A stretch of DNA of 50,158 bases from Bacteroidota bacterium. GTDB lineage: Bacteria; Bacteroidota; Bacteroidia; Palsa-965. The stretch is from the NCBI GenBank assembly GCA_013298545.1, contig JAAFIA010000009.1, forward strand, positions 39,995 to 90,152, in the 5' to 3' direction. Each line of letters starts with the position of its first letter. Position 1 is the first letter of the stretch. Under the pieces are notes generated by a model that ran no database searches, had not been told where the DNA came from, and saw only the letters and a list, made by a program, of their open reading frames with translations. Below are positions 41,101 through 49,207 of this stretch, one piece after another. The translations under genes were made by a program, and so were the position numbers.

Positions 41101-42349
41101 TCGTACTCGCATTCGACAAGGTAACACCGATACAAGTAGCACTAGCAACAGTTAAAGCATAAACGCGATCTTCACCCGATTCGTAAAAAGAACCGCAAGA
41201 TCCTGCACTGGCATTGGTATAGTCATTGCCATAACAAGCGGTTGTTTGTCCAGTGGCACTGTATGGTAGTGTAATGTTAGGTGCTGTGGCACAAACCGTT
41301 CCTGCGGGTGCTGATGCGGGTGTGCTAATACTAATATCATAGGGATTGCAAGCTGGTGCAGCGTAAGAATCTAGAATTAAATAATATGTTGTGCCAGCAT
41401 TAACAGATGCGCAAAGCGATTTATTTCCAATACTTCCTTGTACGTTGGCTATACATGAACCGCCACCCGAACAAACAGCACTCGAAGGGCAACCATCGTA
41501 TAGCATTAACCCCGTATTTGTTCCCGTAGAAGTTAATGTAACAGTAACATTTCCTGATGTGGCAGGCGTAAATGTATAAATCACATCTTCTCCTGTATAA
41601 TAGTTGCTGCTACCGCAAATAGTTGTATTGCTTGGCGTTTGATCGTTGATCTTCCCGCAAGTTGTTTGACCTGTTGCTGAATAGGGCAACGCGGCAATAT
41701 TGGTAACTCCAGTTCCTAATGTACTGACACATGTTGGCCCAACGCTATTTGAGACCAATGAGATATTATCAACGGCAATAGGCGGTTGTGTTCCAACAGA
41801 CCCATCACACCGAAATGAAAATACCAAGCGTTGTGTCGTTCCAGCCAATGAACAAGGCAATGAAATAGTTGCCGTTTGCCATGTGGCTTGGTTATTATAA
41901 TTGACACCGATTTGACCTGCGGCCAATTGTGTTCCGGCTACTGGCGTTGTTGCCGTTGGTACAATAAATACACGCAAATAATCACAACAAGATTCCATCA
42001 CCCCTTTCCAATTAAATGTCAAGGTAATATATGGCTCGCCCGCAGGGAAAGTAACATCGCGGTAAAAATGCTGCACACGAGCAGTACCTACGCCATAGGC
42101 ATTTGTTGTTCCATTATCATTAGAAATGTATGCCGCTCGAGCACCAGCATTGGTAGTCGCATTACCAACCTGCCATTTGCTTGCTGTTGCATTGCCATTT
42201 TGAACAACCGTCCAATTGTTTAAAGCCAATGAATTTCCTGTTTCAAACCCACCATCACCAGTAGGGTTAATCAGCGTAGTTTGTGCTTGTAGCCTCAATC
42301 CACACAAAACAAAAAATATAGCTAATGCGATATGTAATTTTTTATACAT
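38168..42349 (-). CDS. Giant T9SS type A adhesin with PPC-like modules and beta-helix-like region
   Basis: 1393 residues from the ATG at 42349 (a GTG at 42364 is an alternative). Signal peptide about 1-23 (ending LQAQ). Jelly-roll-like N-terminal domain (about 30-205; GDGGFETGNSLALNNWTV). Three pre-peptidase C-terminal-like modules (about 215-345, 350-480, 485-618) share LPYSATGQTT, GEDVIYTF or GEDRVYAL and YYLILDS or YYIVVDTW-type strands. A Cys-rich module follows (about 627-800), then a region of parallel-beta-helix character (about 800-1090; NNLTINPGGVLTLNAGAIL). A fibronectin-III-like domain (FEVQRSTNGGDW, NYYRLKQVDFNG) precedes the type A sorting domain (LHPNPTTGDVNF, VITDMTGRVV, AGIYSLKVI). 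Expected at the cell surface. Preceded 22 bp upstream by a small exported protein. Confidence 0.93.
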   Translation of the reverse strand: MYKKLHIALAIFFVLCGLRLQAQTTLINPTGDGGFETGNSLALNNWTVVQNGNATASKWQVGNATTNAGARAAYISNDNGTTNAYGVGTARVQHFYRDVTFPAGEPYITLTFNWKGVMESCCDYLRVFIVPTATTPVAGTQLAAGQIGVNYNNQATWQTATISLPCSLAGTTQRLVFSFRCDGSVGTQPPIAVDNISLVSNSVGPTCVSTLGTGVTNIAALPYSATGQTTCGKINDQTPSNTTICGSSNYYTGEDVIYTFTPATSGNVTVTLTSTGTNTGLMLYDGCPSSAVCSGGGSCIANVQGSIGNKSLCASVNAGTTYYLILDSYAAPACNPYDISISTPASAPAGTVCATAPNITLPYSATGQTTACYGNDYTNASAGSCGSFYESGEDRVYALTVASATCIGVTLSNASTTSIGFQVYNGCPGNVGTTCVANFGGSNPLSGTITLPAAGTYYIVVDTWAAPTSASYDIAIASFGGGPANDLPCNATALPLNVNLSGDNTCSGNGSEPAAPACWTNGTINTVWYSVVCPASGQLRIRTTLGTLTNTQMALYSGTCGSLTYVACNDNAPSCGTSTYNNSEILATGLTAGSTYFIVVDGVGNLSGTFDMMAVDGAVGFAAAAGQDCGSPNPVCAASITVGNPGYQAYGNICDFNGTGTCLTSGERGSAWYNIPINANGNLAFDIIPNDWPGAPSTAGTDYDYAIWKIAGVGSTTCAAIASVGGSTPVRCNYSGLGVTGCFSNTVNTAPAAYPGFNSAYETQIPVLAGEVYLLVVSNFSNSTSGFTMNFGASPINYSAVGSTVTWTGGNNTSWLLAANWGGCVPPACGISAVVLPSSANQPILNAGNFYVNNLTINPGGVLTLNAGAILHVCGDFINNGSLVCSPTSTIVFDNAAVVQNMTGSFVGADKVGHLTVTKTGGSVILNNNVDVGGNLTTTNGTSVLDVNNRYVRVAGNFANNNGGTTMTNVAGSTFEFNGTGAQTYNQGASTLNLNHVLMNKTAGTNLTTNTNMVIATGTLTLTSGRIVTGANEVQTTNTSPASCTAGNNNSHIIGNLRRFLNGAAAAYEFPLGHTTMGYERATITFTTSTTIPDLLGTFSSWGVVPIGPAASECTTNTYNALNVENHGCWIITASANPTSGNYDMTCYNQGYTNAAAAAGWTITKAPGAGGPWGLSGTCVGTSTAAITSRTGMNGFSAFAIAQSVLPLPIELLYFRGEATADYNHLYWSTASEINNDHFEVQRSTNGGDWNTIAEIQGSGTTSELHNYVFDDYFAEQGSNYYRLKQVDFNGQFTYSNVIHLEYHTGNMVIDNLHPNPTTGDVNFDFQTPDATEVQIVITDMTGRVVVDEKRSVQAGRSSLSAKIAESEGAGIYSLKVIEVNRGVIAVMRLVKY

Positions 42350-42371
42350 GCGTTTGTCGTTCACTCGTTAA

Positions 42372-42776
42372 TTATTGTGTGCTTTGGTTCTGATCAACTG
42401 GAATGGTTGGCATATCGCAGGCTACAAGTACATCGTTAATTGTTGAGCCAATTTTGATTTCGTAAGCAAATGCTTGTGTATGCATGATGCTTTCTACAAA
42501 TTGGTCGTCGCTGTGTATATTCCGATCAACACGAAAAAAGAATACATGCAGTTTATCGCAGTAACCGTAATAACGAACACCTCCAGCCGCCACAATTGCC
42601 TGTTGAATTGCAGTTGCATTTTTAGTGGTCGATTCTGGAACACGAATAATTAAATCGACATAGTTTGGAGCTAGAAATTGGCTTTCCGAAAGCGGTTTAA
42701 CCGCGTATGCTGATGATAAATAACCCATGCCGTAAAAAAGCCCGATGGCAATACAAAATGCTCGAATAAGTTTCAT
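42372..42776 (-). CDS. Small exported protein upstream of the type A adhesin (unknown function)
   Basis: 134 residues from the ATG at 42776; an in-frame GTG at 42806 is less likely as the start. N-terminal hydrophobic signal about 1-25 (ending SSAYA). The mature part (about 35-115) alternates strands and helices (YVDLIIRVPES, AIQQAIVAAGGVRYYGYC, KLHVFFFRVDR, FVESIMHTQAFAYEIKIG), which looks like a small ferredoxin-like fold. Two Cys (about residues 73 and 119) may form a disulphide. Its stop lies 22 bp before the giant adhesin ATG, so they are one operon; a chaperone, inhibitor or surface partner role is possible. Confidence 0.72.
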   Translation of the reverse strand: MKLIRAFCIAIGLFYGMGYLSSAYAVKPLSESQFLAPNYVDLIIRVPESTTKNATAIQQAIVAAGGVRYYGYCDKLHVFFFRVDRNIHSDDQFVESIMHTQAFAYEIKIGSTINDVLVACDMPTIPVDQNQSTQ

Positions 42777-42965
42777 TTGTGTCAGGAATTTTTGTTTAGT
42801 AGCCACAAGTTAATTGTTGCCACATTCATTCTTACGCAAGAATTTGCAACTTGTTTGCATATAAGACAGAAAGATTTTATCTGCCGATAAACACAGCTAA
42901 TATTTCGACCATTAAATTTCTCTTGTTACAAGAAAAATCAGAAATCCCAAATCTCTCCAAAAACA

Positions 42966-42997
42966 AAAGCGTCCCTGATTGCTCAGAGACGCTTTTT
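42966..42997 (-). terminator. Intrinsic terminator of lolA
   Basis: 14-bp arms with one mismatch (42966-42979 and 42984-42997; AAAAGCGTC type) and a 4-nt loop. It lies about 20 bp after the LolA stop on the minus strand and is followed by GTTTTTG-like T-rich sequence; symmetrical, so it may work both ways. Confidence 0.8.
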
Positions 42998-43017
42998 AGT
43001 AAACTTCGTATGTAAAA

Positions 43018-43737
43018 TTATTCTTCGCGCAGATCAACAATCGCAACGCCAGGATGTGCTTTTACATCAAACGTAAATGTTGCATCTGGCGCATCTTGAT
43101 TGGCGACAAATGTTTTAACCGCATAAATGGTTTTTGAATTGTCTTTATTGAATAGGGTTGCAGAGACAATCTGTTTTTTCACTTTGTCAATCACCAATTT
43201 TACGGTGTGGTAATTCTTTTTATCAGGCTTTTCAGGATACAGCGTGATGATCTGAACCACACGTCCGTTTTGTGTTTCTTCTTTTTCAAATTTGTATTTG
43301 AATCCTTTTTCATGGATGGTAAAGATGTTGTTGGGTGATATACCATCTTTCGTTTCCTTATTTGGATCGGGAGCGTTGTCAATGGTTACTTCTTTGTTTT
43401 GCTCGCTATACACCCAATTGGTTTTGGTATCGTTGACATACTCTTCGGTGTATAATTTGTCTTTGACCTTGTTTTTCAAAGTCATGCGGTATTTTTTGCC
43501 TTTGATAATAATAGAACCTTCTTTCACATCTTTCTGTGCCCCTTTATCAAAGGTGATCGAGAATGTGGCGTTGATGGTTGTATAGGCTTTTGCCGTTTTG
43601 CTTACCTCATCGAGAATGGCTTTGGCTTTCGGATCTTGTGCAACTTGTGCAAAGGCGGGCATGCTGATTAGAACAGCACACAAACCAATAGCAATGGATT
43701 TGATCGGATTCATGGTAATTGTAGTTAAGGTTTTCAT
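43018..43737 (-). CDS. lolA: Outer-membrane lipoprotein carrier LolA family protein
   Basis: Periplasmic carrier for lipoproteins from the inner to the outer membrane; 239 residues. Signal peptide ending AFAQ (residue 31; a later ATG at 43713 would shorten it to 23). The LolA-type unclosed beta-barrel shows KAKAILDEVSKTAKAYTTINATFSITFDKG, then EGSIIIKGKKYRM, then NWVYSEQNKEVTIDNA (GxxxWVY pattern), and DAPDATFTFDVKAHPGVAIVDLRE at the end, all usual for Bacteroidota LolA. It has its own promoter box (43767-43774) and terminator. Another, divergent LolA-like protein is coded 1.3 kb away. Confidence 0.9.
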   Translation of the reverse strand: MKTLTTITMNPIKSIAIGLCAVLISMPAFAQVAQDPKAKAILDEVSKTAKAYTTINATFSITFDKGAQKDVKEGSIIIKGKKYRMTLKNKVKDKLYTEEYVNDTKTNWVYSEQNKEVTIDNAPDPNKETKDGISPNNIFTIHEKGFKYKFEKEETQNGRVVQIITLYPEKPDKKNYHTVKLVIDKVKKQIVSATLFNKDNSKTIYAVKTFVANQDAPDATFTFDVKAHPGVAIVDLREE

Positions 43738-43766
43738 AACAATTCAGATAATTTCAAAAACCGGAC

Positions 43767-43774
43767 CAAAGTTA
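43767..43774 (-). promoter_or_regulatory. -7 box of lolA (TAACTTTG)
   Basis: Exact TAnnTTTG on the minus strand, 29 bp before the ATG at 43737; it allows a leader of about 20 nt. Confidence 0.6.
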
Positions 43775-43833
43775 GAAAACATTGCAATATGTGGTCTTTC
43801 AATATTGGTAGATAGTGGTTAGACCGAAGTTCT

Positions 43834-44349
43834 TTAAGAAAGTTTAACGGTTGGCGCAGCTTCATTTGTTGTTTTATACAGCCTGAAACCACGTTTCTGG
43901 TAATTCATCAATGCACTTGGATGATCGTCTGAGCAAGTATGTACCCAAATGCGCTTCAAACTCCATGCACGCGCAAGGCGAATGGCTTCGCTGAGCAAAA
44001 AACCACCCAATCCTTTGCCAATAAAATCGGGACTTAAGCCAAAGTATTCGATTTTAACCTCTTGGTTTTTGAGACTCAATTCAAAATAGCCCGCAACCGA
44101 GCCATGCCAATAGGCAACAAAGGTTCGCAATTCGGGCCGTTCGGCATAGTTTTCCCAATCTTCCGATGCCCACACCAATTTATCATGCCATTGCCAGTTT
44201 TCGCCAACCAATTGATAAAGGAAACGATTCAAACGCCAATTCTTCATCACAGCTTCTTCAACCCGAAAGTTTGGATCTGGATTAATCAAGTGTTCAATGG
44301 TATCAGTTTCGGTAATTTCGAGATACCACGTCGTGATTTCAGGCTGCAT
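43834..44349 (-). CDS. GNAT family N-acetyltransferase
   Basis: 171 residues. The acetyl-CoA site is seen in KIEYFGLSPDFIGKGLGGFLLSEAIRLARAW (about 99-129: Q/R-x-x-G-x-G/A loop as FIGKGLGG), and the C-terminal HTCSDDHPSALMNYQKRGFRLYKTT (about 137-161) is the usual N/D-x-P-x-A-x-x-x-Y-x-K-x-G-F end. The N-terminal FVAYWHGSVAGYFELS strand completes the core. Its substrate is not known. Last gene of the ribBA / LolA-like / GNAT run, 3 bp after the LolA-like stop. Confidence 0.92.
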   Translation of the reverse strand: MQPEITTWYLEITETDTIEHLINPDPNFRVEEAVMKNWRLNRFLYQLVGENWQWHDKLVWASEDWENYAERPELRTFVAYWHGSVAGYFELSLKNQEVKIEYFGLSPDFIGKGLGGFLLSEAIRLARAWSLKRIWVHTCSDDHPSALMNYQKRGFRLYKTTNEAAPTVKLS

Positions 44350-44352
44350 GGT

Positions 44353-45030
44353 TTATTCGTGGCTAATAATTTTAACACGGTTAGGATTCGGAACAAAAAG
44401 TGTATCAGATAAGACCGTTTCCGTATCGTAACGCAATACTTCAATGTTCAAGTAATCACCATTTTTGTCGTACGTTTTGTAACTATGTAAGTGTCGCTTT
44501 TTTTGATTGGTACTCACCACAATATTTTTGTAATTAACCGCATTCAAGTTTCGCGGAATCAAATTCACCCGCACGATTTTATTTTCCGCAATGTTTGTAT
44601 CGGGTAAGGCTTGGCATTGAAATCCGGTTGTATCGATGTAAGCCATCCAACAAACGGGAATACCTTCCCGCGAATTGGCAAGCATGGTATCGGGAACTTG
44701 GAATGGCTCGGCAGTTTGGTTTTTTATATAATTGATGTACCAAAATTGAGTCCCGTTGCAGCGATAATCAACAAAAACAGACGGCCCAATGCAAAATTTG
44801 CGGCCCGACAATTTCAAATCACCTTCAGAGGTAGTAACTTCTTTATTCTGGCTTTTATACGCATCTACACGAAAATGAATACTGATATACTTCGTCTGTT
44901 TTGCTTTGAGCGCAACTGCATGCAAGAGCTTGATAGCGCGAACTCCCGATTTTTTCGAAGCCCCTGTCAAGCACAACAACGGAAAACAAACAAGTAAAAT
45001 ACGGACTGAAATCAACCAACTCAAACGCAT
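44353..45030 (-). CDS. LolA-like exported protein (divergent)
   Basis: 225 residues. Hydrophobic signal about 1-24. The order of strands resembles LolA: RAIKLLHAVALKAKQTKYISIHFRVDAYKSQNKEVTTSEGDLKLSGRKFCI and TQFWYINYIKN, then NIVVSTNQKKRHLHSYKTYDKNGDYLNIEVL, like the carrier's final barrel strands. Sequence identity to the LolA of this window is low and the usual C-terminal extension differs, so a shifted role (another lipid or lipoprotein cargo) is possible. It sits between ribBA and the GNAT gene with 3-bp gaps on both sides, although its link with riboflavin synthesis is not evident. Confidence 0.7.
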   Translation of the reverse strand: MRLSWLISVRILLVCFPLLCLTGASKKSGVRAIKLLHAVALKAKQTKYISIHFRVDAYKSQNKEVTTSEGDLKLSGRKFCIGPSVFVDYRCNGTQFWYINYIKNQTAEPFQVPDTMLANSREGIPVCWMAYIDTTGFQCQALPDTNIAENKIVRVNLIPRNLNAVNYKNIVVSTNQKKRHLHSYKTYDKNGDYLNIEVLRYDTETVLSDTLFVPNPNRVKIISHE

Positions 45031-45033
45031 AAC

Positions 45034-46248
45034 TTAATGATCGAGTTTGAGTGTATGCCCCATTTTATCGCGCTTGGTTTGCAGGTAAAGCAAATTGTGT
45101 TTGTTTGATTCAATTTCTAAAGCCACATTGTCCACAATTTCTAAACCGTACCCCATCAATCCGGCGCGTTTTTTCGGGTTATTGCTCATCAATCGGATTT
45201 TAGAGATGTTGAGATCGCGTAAAATTTGTGCACCAATGCCATAATCGCGCTCATCGGAACCAAAACCAAGTTCGATGTTTGCTTCAACGGTATCGCGGCC
45301 TTCTTCTTGCAATTTGTAGGCTTTCAATTTATTCAATAAGCCAATACCGCGGCCTTCTTGATTCATATATACAATCACGCCTTTTCCCTCCTGCTCGATC
45401 AATTGCATGGCCTTCTCCAATTGTGGCCCACAATCGCAACGGCACGATCCGAAAATATCGCCGGTGAGGCAAGAACTGTGTACACGCACCAAAACAGGTT
45501 CATCTTTTTTCCATTCGCCTTTGTATATGGCTAAATGCTGTTGATTGGTTGGTTCGTGTGTGTAGGCAATCATTTTAAAATCGCCAGCTTGTGTGGGCAA
45601 ATGCACTTCTACTTCACGACGAATCGTTGTTTCGGTGCGCAAACGGTATTCGATCAGGTCTTTAATCGAAACAATTTTGAGGTTGAATTTTTTAGCAATT
45701 TCGAGCAATTGTGGCAACCGCGCCATGGTGCCGTCTTCGTTCATAATTTCGACCAAAACTCCGGCAGGCTCTAATCCTGCCAACCGCGCCAAATCAATCG
45801 TAGCTTCGGTATGTCCGGCACGACGTAAAACACCTTCTTTTTTGGCACGAAGCGGAAAAATATGCCCGGGTTTTCCAAATTCTTCGGGCTTGATGTTGGG
45901 ATCAATTAATGCTTGAACCGTTTTAGAACGATCGTGTGCCGAAATGCCTGTTGTGCAACCATGTCCTTTTAAATCAATCGATACGGTAAACGGCGTTTCG
46001 TAAGTAGCCGAATTTTCTTTCACCATCAATTGCAAACCCAATTCATCGGCACGACTTTCGAGAATCGAAGCACAAATTAAGCCGCGTCCATGCGTGGCCA
46101 TAAAATTGATCACTTCGGGCGTTGCGTTGCGCGCAGCCGTTAAAAAATCGCCTTCATTTTCACGGTCTTCATCATCGACAACAATAATGATTTTGCCAGC
46201 TTTGATTTCAGCAATGGCTTCTTCGATGGTATTCAACACACGTTCCAT
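45034..46248 (-). CDS. ribBA: Bifunctional riboflavin biosynthesis protein RibBA
   Basis: 404 residues that combine DHBP synthase (makes 3,4-dihydroxy-2-butanone 4-phosphate from ribulose 5-phosphate) and GTP cyclohydrolase II, the two entry steps of riboflavin synthesis. RibB half (1 to about 200): [15 protein letters not shown] acidic loop (22-36), THGRGLICA, and [12 protein letters not shown]. RibA half (about 205-404): [25 protein letters not shown] with zinc-binding cysteines (about 261-280), [15 protein letters not shown] and [11 protein letters not shown]. Both catalytic halves appear complete. It has a perfect promoter box at 46270-46277 and is the first gene of a run with the LolA-like and GNAT genes. 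Confidence 0.97.
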   Translation of the reverse strand: MERVLNTIEEAIAEIKAGKIIIVVDDEDRENEGDFLTAARNATPEVINFMATHGRGLICASILESRADELGLQLMVKENSATYETPFTVSIDLKGHGCTTGISAHDRSKTVQALIDPNIKPEEFGKPGHIFPLRAKKEGVLRRAGHTEATIDLARLAGLEPAGVLVEIMNEDGTMARLPQLLEIAKKFNLKIVSIKDLIEYRLRTETTIRREVEVHLPTQAGDFKMIAYTHEPTNQQHLAIYKGEWKKDEPVLVRVHSSCLTGDIFGSCRCDCGPQLEKAMQLIEQEGKGVIVYMNQEGRGIGLLNKLKAYKLQEEGRDTVEANIELGFGSDERDYGIGAQILRDLNISKIRLMSNNPKKRAGLMGYGLEIVDNVALEIESNKHNLLYLQTKRDKMGHTLKLDH

Positions 46249-46269
46249 ACAGAATTATTTTTGAGGGTA

Positions 46270-46277
46270 CAAAGGTA
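46270..46277 (-). promoter_or_regulatory. -7 box of ribBA (TACCTTTG)
   Basis: Exact TAnnTTTG on the minus strand, 21 bp before the ATG at 46248. No FMN riboswitch (RFN element) fits in the remaining short leader. Confidence 0.6.
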
Positions 46278-46367
46278 CGAAATGCCTTTGAGTATGCCGT
46301 TTTGAAAATCTGTTTCGACAATCAAAATCACGGAAAATCCTGCATAAAAGAGTCGTACAACACCACT

Positions 46368-47177
46368 TTACTGGCCACGCAGTTTGGATGCCGCAATAAT
46401 ATAGGCTTGTGGGCGCTTCAATTTTTCACGAACAGTTTCCAGATCTTTCTCTGCGGCTTCGTACGAAGGATACAATCCTACAACCGTCATCACATACTTC
46501 CCGCTACGAAACTGTCGTGCGTTGGGATAATGCGTTTTGGCCAGTTTCAATTCGTCTTGTACTTCCTGACTTAAAATATCTGTCCCAATCAAAATCGTGA
46601 ATTGTTTTGCGGCATCCACCTCCAGCGATTTATTCGGTGGAATATTATTATTCACAGGTGGTCTGTTTTGTATTGGAGGCTTCGGATTTTTCGGAATGGG
46701 TTTACTAACAGAATCTGTATGTTGCGTAGAATCTTGTACATACGCGTTTGTTTGATTCGCTTCTTGCGGCAATTCGCCATCCCGCTGTGCCAACGCTTGT
46801 GTAACCATGAGTTGTTGCTCGTGTGTCAAGGCAATGTAATTGAGTTTCGAGAGCAACTGGAGTTTGGTGGCAATAATTTCAGCATCATCACTTTCAAACG
46901 CCTTCATCAGCAAATCCGATTCTTGCTTCATCTTCGTATTCAAAGCCATCGCTCTGTTGTCCATGTGTTTCAAAACACGATCAAAGACAAAACCAAGCGA
47001 AGCCGTAATGATGGCTATAATTACCGGATTGGTAAAAAAGGACATCACACTACTTTTGCTTGATTGTTTCTCTTTCAAAACAAGTTCGCGCTCGCGCAAT
47101 TCAAAATCACGTTCGGCATGCGCTTTTTCAAACGCTAGTTTTTCGCGTTCAAAAAGAATATTGCTTTCGTCTGTCAT
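46368..47177 (-). CDS. Coiled-coil membrane protein with C-terminal SPOR-like domain
   Basis: 269 residues, family not recognised. N-terminal highly charged coiled coil (about 1-42; repeated E/K/R in ERDFELRERELVLKEKQ), then one membrane segment (about 48-66; PVIIAIITASLGFVFDRVL), a helical stretch (about 72-135), a proline-rich linker (about 158-185; KPIPKNPKPPIQNRPP) and a SPOR-like domain (about 190-265; QFTILIGTDILS...GKYVMTVVGLYPSYEAAEKDLETVRE). The predicted topology is N-terminus inside, SPOR outside, so it could tie a cytoplasmic partner to septal peptidoglycan. Stands alone, minus strand. Confidence 0.72.
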   Translation of the reverse strand: MTDESNILFEREKLAFEKAHAERDFELRERELVLKEKQSSKSSVMSFFTNPVIIAIITASLGFVFDRVLKHMDNRAMALNTKMKQESDLLMKAFESDDAEIIATKLQLLSKLNYIALTHEQQLMVTQALAQRDGELPQEANQTNAYVQDSTQHTDSVSKPIPKNPKPPIQNRPPVNNNIPPNKSLEVDAAKQFTILIGTDILSQEVQDELKLAKTHYPNARQFRSGKYVMTVVGLYPSYEAAEKDLETVREKLKRPQAYIIAASKLRGQ

Positions 47178-47247
47178 GGGTTATGCGGTATAAATTTCTA
47201 CAAATTAAAAATTATTCGGAACAACAACCAAAAAAATAAGAACACCG

Positions 47248-49182
47248 CTAACGTACATTCAACTTATTATCCAACATGCGTGTGCTGTACCCCTGCACAA
47301 TGGATTTGACGCGCTTTTCCAAAAGCGGCAATTCTTTAGGCGGAGTAGATATGATATTACGCTTCAACAAACTATCGACACGTAAATCAAACAAGGCATT
47401 CGTCTTTTCGCCATCCCACATCAAGAAATAATTGTCGTTCTGAAAATGCCACATTCCGTTGGCATAATACATCCCAAAACGCATTGCCGTTGAATCAAAT
47501 ACCGAATTGCCAAATGCCACAAACGGTTTTGCAATATGCAAATAATCGATCACCGAAGGCATAATGTCTGTATGTTGAACGAGCATTTGGGGGCGGCCCT
47601 TCAAACTTCCGTCAGGATGATAAAAAAGAATAGGAACGCGATGTTGACCAATGCTACTTTGGTAAAACGCATCGTGCGCTACAGATGTGTGGTCGGCGGT
47701 AATCACAAAAAGTGTTTGTGCAAACCAATCTGTTTTTTTCGCTGTCTCAAAAAAGCGACGCAAGGCATAATCCGAGTACGCGATACACTGTTGCACCTCA
47801 ATCGGGCCTTTCGGAAATTTGTTTTGATACGCGGATGGTATGCGGTACGGATGATGCGATGTGAGCGTAAAAATTGTTGCAAAAAAAGGCTGTTGAGAAG
47901 CATTCATTTTTTGCGCCGAAAATTGCAGAAAGGGCTCATCCCAAATTCCCCAATAACCATCGAAATCAGCTGGATTGGGATACTCGTTTTTTCCGATGTA
48001 CGTTTCGTAGCCAGCAGATTTTGCAAACACATCAAAATCCAATGTACCATTTTCGCCACCGTGGTAAAAGGTTGTTTGATACCCTTCATTTTTCAATACC
48101 GATGCCAAACCGTCAATTGAATTTTCGGCATACGATGAGGTGATAAAATCATTTGGCATCCATGCCGGAAGCGAGGCCGTAATTGCTGGAATGCCTTCGA
48201 TAGAACGTTTGCCATTGGCAAATCCTGTAAAACATAAACTCTGACCAATGAGGCTATCTAGAAACGGTGTAAAACCTGATTCGGGTTTCAACCCATTCAA
48301 CGCGCCAATGTGCTCGACCGAGAACCCTTCTAAAATAATAAGCACGACATTTTGCTTTTTTGCGGCCAAGGGAATGCCCAAACTATCGCGACGATCGTAT
48401 TTTTTCAAAGGCGAAAACACACGTTCGGCTTCTTCAAGCGATTCGAAATAGGTCTGGTGTGTTAGTTGCTTCACGACCACACTAATTAAAATCGAAAGCG
48501 ACGAATTGGAAACGAGTGGAATGTGTTTTGCTGGAACATAAGCCGCTGCATGCAAGGGCGAAATGGGACGTCTTTGCCAACCACCACGCATGGCGGTCAA
48601 CATCAAAAAAGCCGTAACTAAAACAGCCGCAATGACTCGAACATAATTGGGTTTTGAAAACGTTTGTGCTACTTGCCAACGCTTGTTTGCAAACCACAGC
48701 AGCCAACCAAAAAACAGCCAAATCAGCAACAAGTACCAAAAATCGGCCATAAAACGCGGCAATAAATGCCATACATCATTGCCCGTTCCGATAAAAGCGA
48801 ATATAGAAACATCCATGCGGCGCATCGTGTATGGAAAATAACCCACATCGATCATATTCGGTGCTAAAAAAATCAGGTTTGAAACCAGAAAAAGAACATT
48901 TAAAATCCGTTGTGTCCGGCGTTCTCGGATGAAAGCGAACGGCAGTATAAAAAGTAAAACATACAAGGCATTGGCATAACCAAGTGGTACAAGATCGAAA
49001 CGAACGCCGATCAAAAGATACTGAAGCAATTCGCCACTACCAATATCGGGAAACACACTCGGATTAAAAACGAACAACAGCAGACGGCTAACTACTTGCA
49101 AGACTAAAACGAGCAACAATTTCCGAAAGAGTATTCCGAATGTAGCATCTTTTGCAAAATAGGAAGCGAGTTGCTGCAACAT
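47248..49182 (-). CDS. LTA synthase family sulfatase (phosphoglycerol/phosphoethanolamine transferase type)
   Basis: 644 residues from the ATG at 49182. Five hydrophobic spans in the first about 200 residues precede a sulfatase-fold extracytoplasmic domain. Metal and nucleophile region: NVVLIILEGFSVEHIG (first acidic ligand Glu), NGKRSIEGIPAITASLP (nucleophile Ser, in the place of Thr of LtaS), FYHGGENGTLDF, and later VITADHTSV with the Asp-His pair. This form, with Ser in place of Thr, is usual for Gram-negative LTA-synthase-like proteins, which transfer phosphoglycerol or phosphoethanolamine to surface sugars or lipids. It follows the 167-residue secreted protein after 25 bp. The in-frame start at 49239 lies inside that gene and is rejected. 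Confidence 0.93.
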   Translation of the reverse strand: MLQQLASYFAKDATFGILFRKLLLVLVLQVVSRLLLFVFNPSVFPDIGSGELLQYLLIGVRFDLVPLGYANALYVLLFILPFAFIRERRTQRILNVLFLVSNLIFLAPNMIDVGYFPYTMRRMDVSIFAFIGTGNDVWHLLPRFMADFWYLLLIWLFFGWLLWFANKRWQVAQTFSKPNYVRVIAAVLVTAFLMLTAMRGGWQRRPISPLHAAAYVPAKHIPLVSNSSLSILISVVVKQLTHQTYFESLEEAERVFSPLKKYDRRDSLGIPLAAKKQNVVLIILEGFSVEHIGALNGLKPESGFTPFLDSLIGQSLCFTGFANGKRSIEGIPAITASLPAWMPNDFITSSYAENSIDGLASVLKNEGYQTTFYHGGENGTLDFDVFAKSAGYETYIGKNEYPNPADFDGYWGIWDEPFLQFSAQKMNASQQPFFATIFTLTSHHPYRIPSAYQNKFPKGPIEVQQCIAYSDYALRRFFETAKKTDWFAQTLFVITADHTSVAHDAFYQSSIGQHRVPILFYHPDGSLKGRPQMLVQHTDIMPSVIDYLHIAKPFVAFGNSVFDSTAMRFGMYYANGMWHFQNDNYFLMWDGEKTNALFDLRVDSLLKRNIISTPPKELPLLEKRVKSIVQGYSTRMLDNKLNVR

Positions 49183-49207
49183 GCGTGAACAATAAAAACC
49201 GACAGCC

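Noticed and set aside
46249-46300. FMN riboswitch before ribBA
   Set aside because: The promoter box is only 21 bp before the ATG, so there is no room for the RFN element.
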